Source: Aspergillus flavus
Taxonomy: Eukaryota; Ascomycota; Eurotiomycetes; Eurotiales; Aspergillaceae
NCBI RefSeq assembly: GCF_009017415.1
Contig: NC_092407.1
Location: 4,030,001-4,094,000, forward strand
DNA length: 64,000 nucleotides
Direction: 5' to 3'
In this document: positions 23,523 through 34,408 of the stretch, in pieces
Layout: the number at the start of each line of letters is the position of its first letter
Position numbering within the stretch: the stretch's first letter is position 1
Translations under genes and position numbers: made by a program
The notes under the pieces: model-generated
Seen by the model: the letters and a program-made list of their open reading frames with translations, nothing else
The model's database searches: none
Told to the model about the DNA's origin: nothing

Positions 23523-24334
23523 TTTTACCCTTTCAACCGAATATGAAGCTTGATCAGTAGTGGACAGGCTCTGAAAGAAGAATCAGATCGGACGAACTGA
23601 GAGAACAGTGCATCAGATGGGTATTCCAGGGCTTAGTGATATATAGTTCCCCAACCCCCCTTATAGTTATGTCGTACTGCCCTCCTCACCGTAATTTAAC
23701 TAGCCGTCCATGTTCAAATCCCCACCCGCTTCGCAGATTAGTTTGCCCCCATTCTAGATAAATGATAACACATAGACTGGCTAAAGGAATTACTAGATCT
23801 CAAAATGTACCATGGTCCTAAGTAAGAGCTTTGATCGCTTTAATTGGTTATGGATATGGGGATTCTCATACTCCGTACGGTACTCTGTATGCCTCCCTGA
23901 TGGGTGGGGCGGCTGAAAGAGACGGCGATGCAGCAGCCAGCTGTATGTACCGCAAGGATCTTGGAAAATAGCGCGGCTTCGGCTGAATGAGCTGAAAGAG
24001 CTGGGCGGGGCATGCAGTGACGAATCCTAAACATAGCCGGAAAGGCAATTGTCTCGACCCGCTTTAGGACACCGTACTAGACGGGTTGTTTTCGCTAGGG
24101 TTTGGAGATGATGTACTCCTCTCCTGTGAGATAGATAAATACTAGTTCCTTCGACCACTAACATCCTCATTCGTTTTAATTCTGAGAGTTGTATCGAGTC
24201 TCTACATCCATATACCTGTATACCTCAAATCTTTATCTCTCACTACTCCCTCTCTTGGGCAGAAGTATGTCAAAGAAATCCTTCACCTCCCCGGATGATC
24301 AAATCACGCTAACAGCACGGTAGAATACATCACC
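23523..24334. promoter_or_regulatory. Divergent flvG/flvH promoter region
   Basis: These 810 bp separate the divergent flvG and flvH. An ATATATA stretch near 23639-23645 sits about 118 bp upstream of the flvG ATG on the minus strand and may be its TATA element. No gene was seen. Confidence 0.45.
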
Positions 24335-24871
24335 ATGTCTGAATTCATCCCTACCTGGAAGCAACCCAGTCACCCGGAGACCCTCCAAGTGATCAAAGGT
24401 GCGACACCATACACAGCAAGTGCCCGCTCCTTAGTGGCATTGCCTGCCGGCGCATTGTTCAGCAAGATCACCACGGCTATTCCTGCGCCCAAAAAGACCT
24501 ATACGTCTGTTCAGACCGGACCGGGCCTGAATATCGAGCTGATGTCCGACCTTGTCTACTGCAACCACTCCTGCTCTCCTTCCCTCGAATTTGACATGTC
24601 AACATTTGAGGTCCGGGTCTCACGGGACCGGCCACTCTCCGTGGGAGACGAGTTGACATTCTTTTATCCCAGCACCGAATGGGACATGGTCCAACCATTC
24701 AACTGCTTTTGTGGGTCTCAGAACTGCCTTGGACTCATCGCAGGCAGTCAGGACATGGAGGCATCCGTTCTCAGCCGATACTGGTTGAATCCGCATGTGA
24801 AGGATTTGTTGGCAGGAAAACAGATGACGGTGGCTCCCGAATCTACTGAGGAGATTTCCCTCAAAGCTTGA
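24335..24871 (+). CDS. flvH: FlvH: small SET-domain N-methyltransferase
   Basis: A single exon encodes 178 residues. The SET core is visible: NHSCSP (the substrate/SAM pocket motif), then GDELTFFYPSTEW, followed by a post-SET-like Cys cluster FNCFCGSQNCLG. The protein is essentially only a SET domain, with no chromatin-reader domain. SET proteins normally methylate protein lysines. Here, as reported for flavunoidine, FlvH dimethylates free L-lysine, which FlvG then decarboxylates. Divergent placement from flvG fits paired expression. The small size, lack of introns and loss of targeting domains agree with a small-molecule role. Confidence 0.87.
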   Translation: MSEFIPTWKQPSHPETLQVIKGATPYTASARSLVALPAGALFSKITTAIPAPKKTYTSVQTGPGLNIELMSDLVYCNHSCSPSLEFDMSTFEVRVSRDRPLSVGDELTFFYPSTEWDMVQPFNCFCGSQNCLGLIAGSQDMEASVLSRYWLNPHVKDLLAGKQMTVAPESTEEISLKA

Positions 24872-25795
24872 GTTGATCTCACAATGGAGGAATAACTGGG
24901 GGCACAAACTCGGTCAACTTGTTTTCTCCTGTATTGGGAAAAATACATAGACTTGATAGAGCTGCAAATAGACATGGCGCCCAACTGGAATAATTACCAC
25001 CAGGAGATGGTGATGCATCGATCATCAATCACGTCAATTGAGTTTAATCAGTTGACTTTTCGCATCCTTGTAAATTAATCTTATATAGGACTTGTACATG
25101 TACTGTCCCGTCTACTCGGTAATGATACAGTAACCCCTCGTTTCTGTCTTTCAGGTCCATTCGCGTAATGCAGAAGCTAATGCGAGTGTTTCGCTTCGTC
25201 TTGTTTTCTTTCTTTTGTTTTTTATTCTTCTTTTCCTTTTTTCCCCGAAATGTTGACGATCCTAATATCCTTCTAGCTGCAATCTTGAACTCAAAAATAT
25301 TGACAGCTCGTATTACAAAAATATTGGAGCATGTATTTTAGGCTGGGTTCTGGAACGCCGATCGGCAGTGGCGTCGCAATATACTGAGTACTTCTCCTGT
25401 CACGTACATACACGGTCAAAGAGGCCAAAAATTCGCGCATATCTCCTAATCGTGCATGGGAAAATCACACCCGAGATCTGTAGCGAAGAACTGGTATGGA
25501 ATTGGATCAACTAACTTGTAATTTTCGTAACATGCTTTATCCAAGTATCAGCGTATTGATTTATCTAGGCCATTCTGATAGGGAGCGTTCAACAATTATT
25601 ACCTATACCACTGCTGCACGACTCTCTGGACTCTTAATGATCCCGAGGCGCTCTATTTAAATATATTCAATCATCCTGTTCACTAATTGGTGCTGACGAG
25701 GTCTACTCATAGACATCTAATTGTCTGACCACACCACTCGCTGTTTGTCAGCATCACCTATCACTCCAATACAACTACAATATCAGCTTAGAACC
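24872..25795. promoter_or_regulatory. flvH-flvI spacer with flvI promoter
   Basis: This 920 bp spacer has a T-rich tract around 25200-25245 and a TATTTAAATA element at 25654-25663, about 135 bp before the flvI ATG. No gene was seen. Confidence 0.45.
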
Positions 25796-28700
25796 ATGGC
25801 GAAGGATCAGTCCATGAGTCGCACAGCAAGCTTGTGTCAAGAAATCACAGTTCCGAAGACGATTCCAGTCTGCATACAGGATGTTTTCTACCGGCGTGTC
25901 CTGGAGCAACATGATGCTCCTGCGGTGTGCGCCTGGGATGGAGAGCTGACATATGGAGAGTTGGACGACAAATCCTCGTCTTTAGCCAGAATTTTGGCGC
26001 AGAAAGGGATTCATCGAGGAAGTTTCGTGCCGCTGTGCTTCGATCGGTCACTATGGACAGCAGTGGCTATGCTGGCAGTTCTCAAGGCTGGCGGTGTCTT
26101 TTGCTTCCTAGAGCCAAAGTACCCACTGGCTCGACTGGAACACATGTGCCGTCATATAAATGCCAAGATGGTGCTATCCGGTGAATCTCGGTCTGAGCTG
26201 GCGAGAAAGCTGGGTGAGCACCTTGCGGTGAACGAAGATTTACTAGCGACCTCACCATCGGATCAGGAACTGGTAGATGTGGCTCCGAATCAAGCCGCCT
26301 ACGTCGCCTTCACCTCAGGGTCCACTGGCAAACCTAAGGGTATCCTTGTTTCTCACCAAGCTTTAGTCGCCGGAATTCTCTACAACGATAAACCTATGTA
26401 TCTGAATCGGACTTCCCGAGTCTTGAGCTTCGCATCATTTGCATTCGACGTCAGCTTCTTGGAGCATTTTTGGGCGCTCCTTGTTGGAGGTTGTATGTGC
26501 ATTCCGTCTGAGTCTGACCGAGAAAATAACCTCTTGGAGGCAATCGAGAACCTGCAGGTCAATTGGGCCTTCCTTACTCCTTCTGTAGCTCGTGTACTCA
26601 ACCCCACGAAACTACCAAGTCTGAGACATCTCATCATGGGAGGAGAGCCCATCACTCAGACAGATATCGACATGTGGTCACCGCATGTCCATCTCATAGG
26701 CGTGTATGGCCCAGCAGAGTGCGCGGGGTGCACCACCATACAATCCGACTATGGGAAAGTAGAGTCTGCCGCGAATATTGGTTTCCCTTATGCCGTCACC
26801 TGCTGGATAGTGGATGAGAACAACCATAACGTCCTCGTCCCAACCGGCTCTATCGGGGAGCTTGTGGTCCAAGGCCCCAGCTTAAGTGAAGGCTACGTCA
26901 ATGATCCAGAGCAATCAGCAAAGTCATACATTACAAACCCTCTTTGGCTTTCTGGTTCCAAGGAAGCGGAACAACAGTTATATAAAACAGGAGATCTGGT
27001 TCGTCGCCTTTCTGATGGCTCGCTTCACTTTATCAGCCGCAAGGATACGCAGGTAAAAATTAACGGTCAGCGCATCGAGCTCGGAGAAGTTGAGCACCAC
27101 ACGCGGGCAGTCTTGGGGGGTAACCGAGAGGTCATTGTGGAAGCTGTCAAGGCCGGTAGACCATCATCATCTCTGGTTGCCTTCATTGTCACAGACAACA
27201 TACCCCAATCTTCTACCGAGCTCTTCCTAGCACCAGACGCGGGCTTCAAGGATCGAATCAACACAACCAAGTCGCTGCTACGCGAAAGGTTGCCTGATTA
27301 TATGGTCCCAGAGACGTATATTTCTATCAATCATCTCCCTTCGACAGTGACAGGGAAAGCGGACCGCAAGCGCTTGCGAGAGCAATTCACGCTACTTACG
27401 CGTGCCCAGATAAAGGCTTACTTCGGTCTTGAAGACAAGGTGAAAGTCATGCCACTTACAGAAATAGAATTGAAGATGCAGAGACTTTGGGCCAAGGTGC
27501 TCAACCTAGACCTGCATGAAATTGCAAGAGATGACGATTGGGTCTCCCTGGGCGGCGACTCTCTTGGAGCTATGCAACTGGCGTCACTTGCCCGTTCAGA
27601 GCAATTTTTCCTGACGGTTCCTGAGATATTCCGCCATAAAACGATCTCCATGCTGTGCCAGAATATAAAAACAGACGTTTCCGAGACCATAGAAGAGATG
27701 AAACCATTTGCACTTCTATGCGACCATGAGCTGGAAAGCGACCGAATTCTTCAGACCATCGCAGATCAGTGCCAAGTATCTCAGAACTCGATCGAGGACG
27801 CTTATCCTATCACCTCGCTCCAGCTTGATGCATCTATCATTCCCATCCAATGGGGGCTAAATTATACACTACGACTTGAATTCAAATTGCCGCCCACTGT
27901 CGATCCAGCTCAGCTCACACTTGCATGGGAGATGACGGTTGCCTCCAACCCTGTTCTCCGTACGCGCATCGTTGAGCTGACGAAAGACCATTACATACAA
28001 GCGGTCATTCGATCGAAAATTCCATTAGAAAATCTTGACAGCTCGAATATGGCTCGATATGAGCCTGCTGTCGATGTCTGGGGAATTGGAAAACCCCTGG
28101 TGCGAGTCGGTCTTCAAGCAAATCGGTTTGTCATGTTGATACATCATGCTATCTACGATGGCCAATCTCTACCCCTTGTCTTCCGAGACATCTCCAACGC
28201 ATACCAAGGTCAAAAGTTGGCCTTGATACACTTTGCTCCATTTGTTCGGTGGTCGAAAAGCCTCGATGCCCCTAAGCGTCAGTTCTGGATTGATAAATTC
28301 GCAGGGTTCGACGGCAGAGTTTTCCCTCCGGTGCTGGATCCATCGCTGGACCCTGTCGAAAGCCGCGAACTTACCGGACACCTAAACATCGTCCACGATG
28401 CTTTCACGGCTACTAACAAGATCCGCGTAACGTTAGCTATCGTGATCTCCTGGCACCACGGTACCAACGATGTTGTATTCGGGGGCGTCTTCGCACGGCG
28501 ATCGGCACCCATCCCGGATATCATAGATTCAGCCGTTCCGACGACTGCGATGCTCCCTGACCGAATCAAACTGGACCCCGACGAGACACTCAGGTACAAC
28601 CTGGAAAGAGATCAGGATAACATCCTGTCCTTGATGTTGCACGAGGGAATTGATGACCGAGATATCGAACAGCTGAGTCCCGAATGTGAAGCAGTAGCAT

Positions 28701-29011
28701 GCAAGTATGGTACCCTGCTTGCTGTGCAACCTGATTTGGCCACCGCATATCCAGAGATGTTTCGAGAGCGGGACATGCAGTATTATGGTCCTATTTGCGC
28801 TTTGAATGCTCTGATGCAGTGTTACCTGTCCCCTGAATCTGCGACCATCTCTCTTCGCCTCAGCGAGAGCACGATGGATGGAGTATACCATTGGGGGAGA
28901 TTCCTGGATGAATTTGAAGCTGTCTTCCACTTCATCCAGAAAAACCCGGATGTGAAGCTTTGTTATCTTCGACGTCAGCTGGACATTCCAAATCCCCGTT
29001 CCCCCGCATAG
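25796..29011 (+). CDS. flvI: FlvI: single-module NRPS (A-T-C) acylating the terpenoid
   Basis: A single exon gives 1071 residues from the ATG at 25796; an in-frame TTG at 25721 is ignored. The adenylation domain shows A3 FTSGSTGKPKG (from residue 172), FDVS with the conserved substrate-binding Asp, YGPAECAG, YKTGDLVR, and the A10 Lys in TVTGKADRKR. A thiolation domain has LGGDSL with the phosphopantetheine Ser at residue 589. A C-terminal condensation domain has HHAIYDG at residues 783-789. There is no thioesterase or reductase. In flavunoidine synthesis FlvI loads 5,5-dimethyl-L-pipecolate and the terminal C domain esterifies it onto the C-10 hydroxyl made by FlvC, so release happens by acyl transfer to the terpenoid. 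Confidence 0.92.
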   Translation: MAKDQSMSRTASLCQEITVPKTIPVCIQDVFYRRVLEQHDAPAVCAWDGELTYGELDDKSSSLARILAQKGIHRGSFVPLCFDRSLWTAVAMLAVLKAGGVFCFLEPKYPLARLEHMCRHINAKMVLSGESRSELARKLGEHLAVNEDLLATSPSDQELVDVAPNQAAYVAFTSGSTGKPKGILVSHQALVAGILYNDKPMYLNRTSRVLSFASFAFDVSFLEHFWALLVGGCMCIPSESDRENNLLEAIENLQVNWAFLTPSVARVLNPTKLPSLRHLIMGGEPITQTDIDMWSPHVHLIGVYGPAECAGCTTIQSDYGKVESAANIGFPYAVTCWIVDENNHNVLVPTGSIGELVVQGPSLSEGYVNDPEQSAKSYITNPLWLSGSKEAEQQLYKTGDLVRRLSDGSLHFISRKDTQVKINGQRIELGEVEHHTRAVLGGNREVIVEAVKAGRPSSSLVAFIVTDNIPQSSTELFLAPDAGFKDRINTTKSLLRERLPDYMVPETYISINHLPSTVTGKADRKRLREQFTLLTRAQIKAYFGLEDKVKVMPLTEIELKMQRLWAKVLNLDLHEIARDDDWVSLGGDSLGAMQLASLARSEQFFLTVPEIFRHKTISMLCQNIKTDVSETIEEMKPFALLCDHELESDRILQTIADQCQVSQNSIEDAYPITSLQLDASIIPIQWGLNYTLRLEFKLPPTVDPAQLTLAWEMTVASNPVLRTRIVELTKDHYIQAVIRSKIPLENLDSSNMARYEPAVDVWGIGKPLVRVGLQANRFVMLIHHAIYDGQSLPLVFRDISNAYQGQKLALIHFAPFVRWSKSLDAPKRQFWIDKFAGFDGRVFPPVLDPSLDPVESRELTGHLNIVHDAFTATNKIRVTLAIVISWHHGTNDVVFGGVFARRSAPIPDIIDSAVPTTAMLPDRIKLDPDETLRYNLERDQDNILSLMLHEGIDDRDIEQLSPECEAVACKYGTLLAVQPDLATAYPEMFRERDMQYYGPICALNALMQCYLSPESATISLRLSESTMDGVYHWGRFLDEFEAVFHFIQKNPDVKLCYLRRQLDIPNPRSPA

Positions 29012-30318
29012 ATCTTGTCCCCCTGACACTAGTGTTCGGAGGCGTCACAAGCCATTGATAGTACGGGGAGCAGGGCACGAGCCTTTGAGAATCCTTGTGG
29101 TGTGATAATGTTGCTCATGGAGTGACTAGTGTTAGCACTGAGAAGAATGTAAGCTAGCTTAAGGGTGACTACTTATACTTGGAATTATATTAAATATATT
29201 ACCCTCCTGCCAGTACTTACTCCTATATCAAACTAATAGTAGTACTCCATACACAAACTGGCAAATCTAAGGCGGATTGATAGCACGAAAGTAATAGAAC
29301 AATAGCTAAATCTGGTTTACTCCAAGTACAGCCTAAATCACCAACAACTTTGAGATCTTTGAGCCTCAGGATTCTAGACAGAGGCATGTCTTTAGAAGGC
29401 GCATCGCCCCACCCAGAAGAAAACCTTATTCTTTGCCTGACGCCAACGGACTGATGGATCGGAGGCCTTAAAATCGAGGTCGTTTCTGAGAATGAACAGC
29501 TGCCTTGACGATAAGCGATTGTTAGAGCTTCCAAGATCAACATTTAGCTATATGCTACCACTGCTGATGTTCGTACAGGCTATCTATGCACAAAGGTATA
29601 ACTTATCACCAATCAAACAATTTTCCGGTGCTTTCCGACGGTTGTGGTCGACATGCTGCTTGAAGAAGCTCTCCTTCCGGAATGAATGGTCTCTAGTCAT
29701 CTCCCCCACAGCAGCATTCGAAGCAAAGATGACCACAGCAACTAGCACGATAAGGCCTTCTATTCATCTGTTATATGCACAGAGAGAGACATACGTGTCA
29801 TATCAGGCCCTTCTTCCCTCACCGCCAACGTGCAGACCTATATGCCTAATGAAAGGGGAACAGCGACGAAAATGTTGCAGCTTGCAAGTGGTACGGTGGC
29901 CTGAAGGTAATCAAAGCTATATCAAACAACGTAGTAATAGATGCAACACAAGACAGAGAATGGTATATTGAACGAGGCTTTTAGGACTCCTCAATAACAT
30001 GTAACAGAGAATCTCATATTTGAGAAGTTCATCCTCTTCGCATGTTCAGCTATCTGTACCTGAGGATATAGAGTCGCCAGTACTATATGGCCCACTTGGG
30101 GATGAAAATTCTTTCCATATTTCGATGAACCGTATATTAGAACTCACACTCTGAAACAAGTCCCCACATAGGTGTTTAACCTTCAAGGCCTTTGCGGGTC
30201 CCCTGAAAATAGTGGCTGATCAGTTGTGTTCTCCTGCACACGTAGGAGTTTCCATTTCTCAGCCATTCCTTGTGGTAAAAGTATAGTTGATCTGGGATAA
30301 TATCAGATACATTCCACC
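29012..30318. other. flvI-regulator spacer, no supported gene
   Basis: This is 1.3 kb. A + strand open frame at 29492-29971 (159 codons) has no recognisable domain. The minus strand between about 29590 and 29900 has broken hydrophobic stretches (for example IEGLIVLVAVVIFASNAAVG) that might be a decayed membrane-protein gene. Confidence 0.4.
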
Positions 30319-31757
30319 ATGGGACCATCAATAACACCATACACCCGCAAGCTGGCGCGCAAAAGCCACTGCAAGTCTCGTCTTGGCTGCCAAAACTGCA
30401 AGCGGCGAAGGGTCAAGGTTAGTTGCTTTGCTCTTTTGCTTGTGTCCAAGACAACGAAACTGACAGAGCCTGTCTCAGTGCGATGAGATAAGGCCACTAT
30501 GCAGCAATTGCATTTGCCACGCAATTGATTGTGACTTTAATTCTCAATCACGAGATCCTTCTAGGCCATCAGCAGAAGGAAGTCCTATTACTACAGACTT
30601 ATCAACGTCCGACGAAACCGATGGCGGTTATACTTATATCACATCCTCAAATTTCAAGCCACCTAAGCGCGCACATATCGTGTCATCAACCGCCATGCAT
30701 CAGCCACCGCGGTTGAACCAAATCTCCCAGAAAGTGACACAGAGGCCATTCCAATTCACCGCCACTGACATGCCTTGTTCCACCATCTACTAACCTCGAA
30801 GCACCTGATCGGCTGCAGCTCTCGCGCGCAACAGGAGCTCTGCCGTCTCGGCTTTACCCATCACTACGTTCTACGCCTACTCCTCGCCTTCGCCGGCTTC
30901 CACATAGTACAAACACTCGGAGACTTATCCAACAGTCCTTACCTGGGAATGTCGACAGACTTCTACACCGAGGCAGAACACCATCTCAACCTTGCAGTAC
31001 GCGAGGTCAGCACACTCGTCACGCAAATTCAACCCAATAATTCAGCCTCTCTGTACGTGTCTACCATCTTCATCTTCCTCTCCTCACTAGTCAAAGGCCC
31101 CCAAACAGGTGAGTACATGGCCTTTCGGGACGACGGGAATCCAGGCCACCTCAGCCTGTTTCTCGGCGTCCCATCGATCTTGGAACTATGCCAAACCGAC
31201 ATCCACCCCAGTGTGTTCGCGATCCACGGCGGCGAGGAAGAACAACAACACCCAAGTCCAGAAACCCCACTGAACACCAACACCCAACACAACCCAGAAA
31301 CTCCCACCCATTACGAGGATCACCTCGCCGCGTTTCGTGAGCTACTCTCCACTCTCATCCCCACCTCCGACCCCCGCGCATCCAGTTACCAGCAATCCCT
31401 GAACCAGCTTCATTTCAGCCTCCACGCCGTCCTGGGTCCTCTGGGGCTGGGATGTCGCTTTTCCCGCTGGTCTTTGCTTGGCTGTATCGACTTCCGGATG
31501 AGATTGTCTATGATCTGCAACGAAGAGAGCCACCTGCTCTTATCCTCTTTGCCTTCTTTACCTTGCTGCTGAACCAGCTTACCCAGGTGTGGTTTATTCG
31601 CCCTTGGCCACGGCATATCATGTTTGGCATCTATTGTAACCTGGATCCGGGATTTCAGCCGTATATTCGGTGGCTTATGGGTCATATTGGCGTTTGCCCG
31701 GCTCAAGTCTCTTTGAGTATTGATCATTTGGAGTCGTTTCATGCCAGTTCTATGTAA
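30319..31757 (+). CDS. Zn2Cys6 transcription factor, frame apparently disrupted
   Basis: Exon 1 (30319-30417) and exon 2 (from 30479) join to a Gal4-type binuclear zinc cluster: CKSRLGCQNCKRRRVKCDE, then CSNCICHAIDC. The middle region resembles the fungal C6 regulator effector domain. To continue, the frame must change near 30770. An intron 30734-30801 (branch-like TACTAAC, acceptor AAG) fits in phase, but it would remove LFHHLLTS, which looks like conserved coding sequence, so a one-base loss is equally possible. A second change is needed near 31440-31450, before SLFPLVFAWLYRLPDE, and I found no good intron there. The typical family C-terminus ends at 31757. It sits next to flvI and could be, or have been, the cluster regulator. 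It may be a recent pseudogene or carry assembly errors. Confidence 0.65.
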
Positions 31758-32124
31758 TGGGTTGCTAAGTATCTGGTCCGAAACAGTGTATTATAATCAG
31801 TTTCTCATATATCCATGATTTAATCATTTAATTTACAGGTCATAGGGTCCAACGTTCCACACCAGTAGGAAGCTAGAGTGATTCAGCTGATCGGAAGCCA
31901 GCCTGCTGTCCAAAACCTAACTTGGATTCGCTGCACCACTACAGCCGTTCGCTTTCTGCACAGTACTCAACAAGTAATAATATTCAAACTGAAGTCCTCG
32001 CCCGGTCTCTAAAGAAAAGAAATAATAAATTACAAAAAAAAATCAGACAGTGAAGGAATGAAAGGAAGAGAAAGTAAACGATTGTTGTCTGTACCCCTGA
32101 GGAGTGGAAGGTGACAATGCGCTC
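31758..32124. other. Convergent 3' spacer
   Basis: This is 370 bp between convergent ends of the regulator and the tannase-family gene. An A-rich patch lies near 32015-32042. No gene was seen. Confidence 0.5.
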
Positions 32125-33709
32125 TAAACACAACGGAAGCTCTCCACTGACGAGATATCTCCGCCCATATATTTGGCCTGGGCGGGATAAGGGCACACTA
32201 TACGATGCTGCGGTTCACCCTCGGGCCTGGCATATTCCACCGGGAGGGTTTCTGGAGCAGTGCCATTCTCCACCCACCGTCTCAGTGCATCAAAGATCGT
32301 AGTCGGCTGGCCGCCTTTCCCGCCGGAGCAATGCCCGAGCCCGGGCGACTCGAAGTAGCGAAAGAAGTCCTGGACATCCGGGAATTGATTTTGGACAGAC
32401 TTGTAGTAGAATTCGGTACCCTTCGTAGGAATGCTCTCATCGGCCTGTGATATGGGTCCTTAATGTTAGAAGCTTGGGGTAACTTAGGGCTACAAAGAGA
32501 AGAGGGAGGAAAGCAACAAACCATGCCATGATACGTGAGGAGCTTCCCGCCTGTCTTGCGGAAGGCAGTCAAGTCTGGATCGGCCGCGTTGATGGTGCTG
32601 GCATATTCTTGGGTGCCGAGGTGGAAGAACTCTTCATAAACCTTGGGGCTCATATGGATAGTGTCAAAACTGGCATTCTTGGCCACGAACAGGTTGAACC
32701 ACATGTCTGACTGTGAGGAATTGACGCCAGGTACGGAGCCGAACTGGCTGATGTCGGCCCCCGGGTTCACCCCATACCACAGTCGCTCGCCGTCCGCGGT
32801 CTGTGGTCCTGACCAGGCGGCATCGGCGATGAGCGCGGCGCCGGGACTGAGAGCCATTGTTTTGTTCAGAGCGCTGCAGGTGAAAGTCTTATTGACAGAG
32901 GTGTACGGGCTATATTCGCACGCCGTGAGATTAGAGATGAGCCCGTCCACAATTCCGTCCTTCGCGTCACAAGCGGCCACAGCCTCGGTCGTCAGAAAGT
33001 CCAACTCGCAAGCCAGTGGGTTGACTCCATGCCACTGACGCATCAAAAGGGGATAGTACAGGGCGGACACAAACTTGGTCCATGATTGGGCAGGAGCCGA
33101 GGCGACAATGCCATCGTACGCCGTGGGGTACCGCTGTGCCAGCATCAAGCCCTGTCGACCGCCCTGAGAACAACCACTCCAATAGGCGTAGTCTGGAGCT
33201 CGACCGTAGAAGCTGTTGACCAGGCTCTTGCCTATAATAGCTTGATCATTCAAGGACCGGGAGCCCAGATTGTTGAACGCAACATAGTCAACGTTCCCGG
33301 GGCTTTGGAGCGCCCACGAGCTGGGCCCGACGGCATCCCCCAAGCCAGCATCGGTGGTGGTCGCCGCATATCCCTCACCGATTGCGCCACTCATGAAGAA
33401 CTGAGATAGCACGAACCGTCCAGCTTTCCAGCCGCCACCTCCTGTGGCTTGCAGTCGGCCGTTCCATTTGGTCCGAGGCGGAAGCCAGGTCTCAACTGTG
33501 ATCTGGTCGTTGTAACCAGGGTGCGTGTAGGTCACGGTGATGTTACAAAATTGCGCATTGCGCACATCAACATCGCCATGATTGTAGTTGAAACCGGCCG
33601 GGACGTTGAGGGTGTAGTTTGTGACCCACGAGGCTGACAGGGAGAGAATCTCTGCCCCGAAGACGGTGGGAGATTGAATTGCTGCAGGCGAGCAGGATGT
33701 GATGTTCAT
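32125..33709 (-). CDS. Tannase/feruloyl esterase family hydrolase
   Basis: Two exons (33709-32522 and 32444-32125) join in phase 0 to about 502 residues. The catalytic Ser is in SGCSQGGRQG, where the adjacent Cys is the CS-D-HC disulfide typical of this family. The Asp follows HGMADESIP at the exon junction, and the His-Cys is in GLGHCSGG. The family hydrolyses esters of plant phenolic acids or gallate, usually outside the cell. The ATG at 33709 was chosen because a TATA box lies about 75 bp upstream. That start gives no evident signal peptide, which is unusual, so an upstream exon may be missing. It is probably a neighbour rather than part of flavunoidine synthesis. Confidence 0.88.
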
Positions 33710-33784
33710 CTTGAATAAAGAACCCACTCTGCATAAAGATTTGAGGATGTACTGAGTCCTCTGATTGACAGCAGCACTCCTCCT

Positions 33785-33793
33785 CTTTATATA
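33785..33793 (-). promoter_or_regulatory. TATA box of tannase-family gene
   Basis: The minus strand reads TATATAAAG here, about 75 bp upstream of the chosen ATG at 33709. Confidence 0.5.
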
Positions 33794-34408
33794 CTTGACT
33801 TGAACATTCAAGACTACTACTTGTATGATACCATCTCATCAAGTTCCTATTGGATTGATTTGATACGAATGCGAATTTCCTTGCAGACAGGCCCTGGTTT
33901 GGAAATGAGTGGAGAAGGCCAAAATCTCGCGGCGGGCCATTTGTAAGGAACGGTCGGCAACAGTAAAGAAAAAGTATGAACCGTGAAATTGATCTTACAA
34001 GACTCTTCTGATGGTTGAAAGCTATACTATAGTAGAAATGACCCACTTGGAACCGCACACCTTTCCGATTCGGGCAGTTCGTGTTCGGGTCTCAGACATG
34101 AGTGGATCTGCACCGTCAATCTATCTCCACTACCAAACCTTTAAGGCTTCTAGAAGTCTACCTCAGGAGTATCGCTGCAGTATTTCTCTAGTATTTGAGG
34201 ACGAGTGAGTCAGTGGCGAAAGGAAAAGGAAATGAGGGGGGACTAACCCACAAAAAAAAAAAAAAAAAAAAAAAAGATACATGTCAAAAGCAGGAGCGAG
34301 GGAGAACGAAGATATTTGAAACTAGACAGAATAAAAGACTATTAAAGCTCGCTGGGGCGCCCTACCTTTCATAATCTTATACTCCAAATCATCCGTAGAT
34401 TTATCGCA
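33794..34408. other. Divergent promoter region with poly-A tract
   Basis: This is the shared upstream region of the tannase-family gene and the SUR7-like gene. It contains a 24-nt A homopolymer at 34252-34275. No gene was seen. Confidence 0.5.

Noticed and set aside
23705..23725. TTCAAATCCCC resembling a tRNA T-loop
   Set aside because: The required 5-bp stem is absent and no A box lies at the right distance.
29492..29971. 159-codon + strand frame beside flvI
   Set aside because: No recognisable domain; the opposite strand looks more protein-like, though broken.
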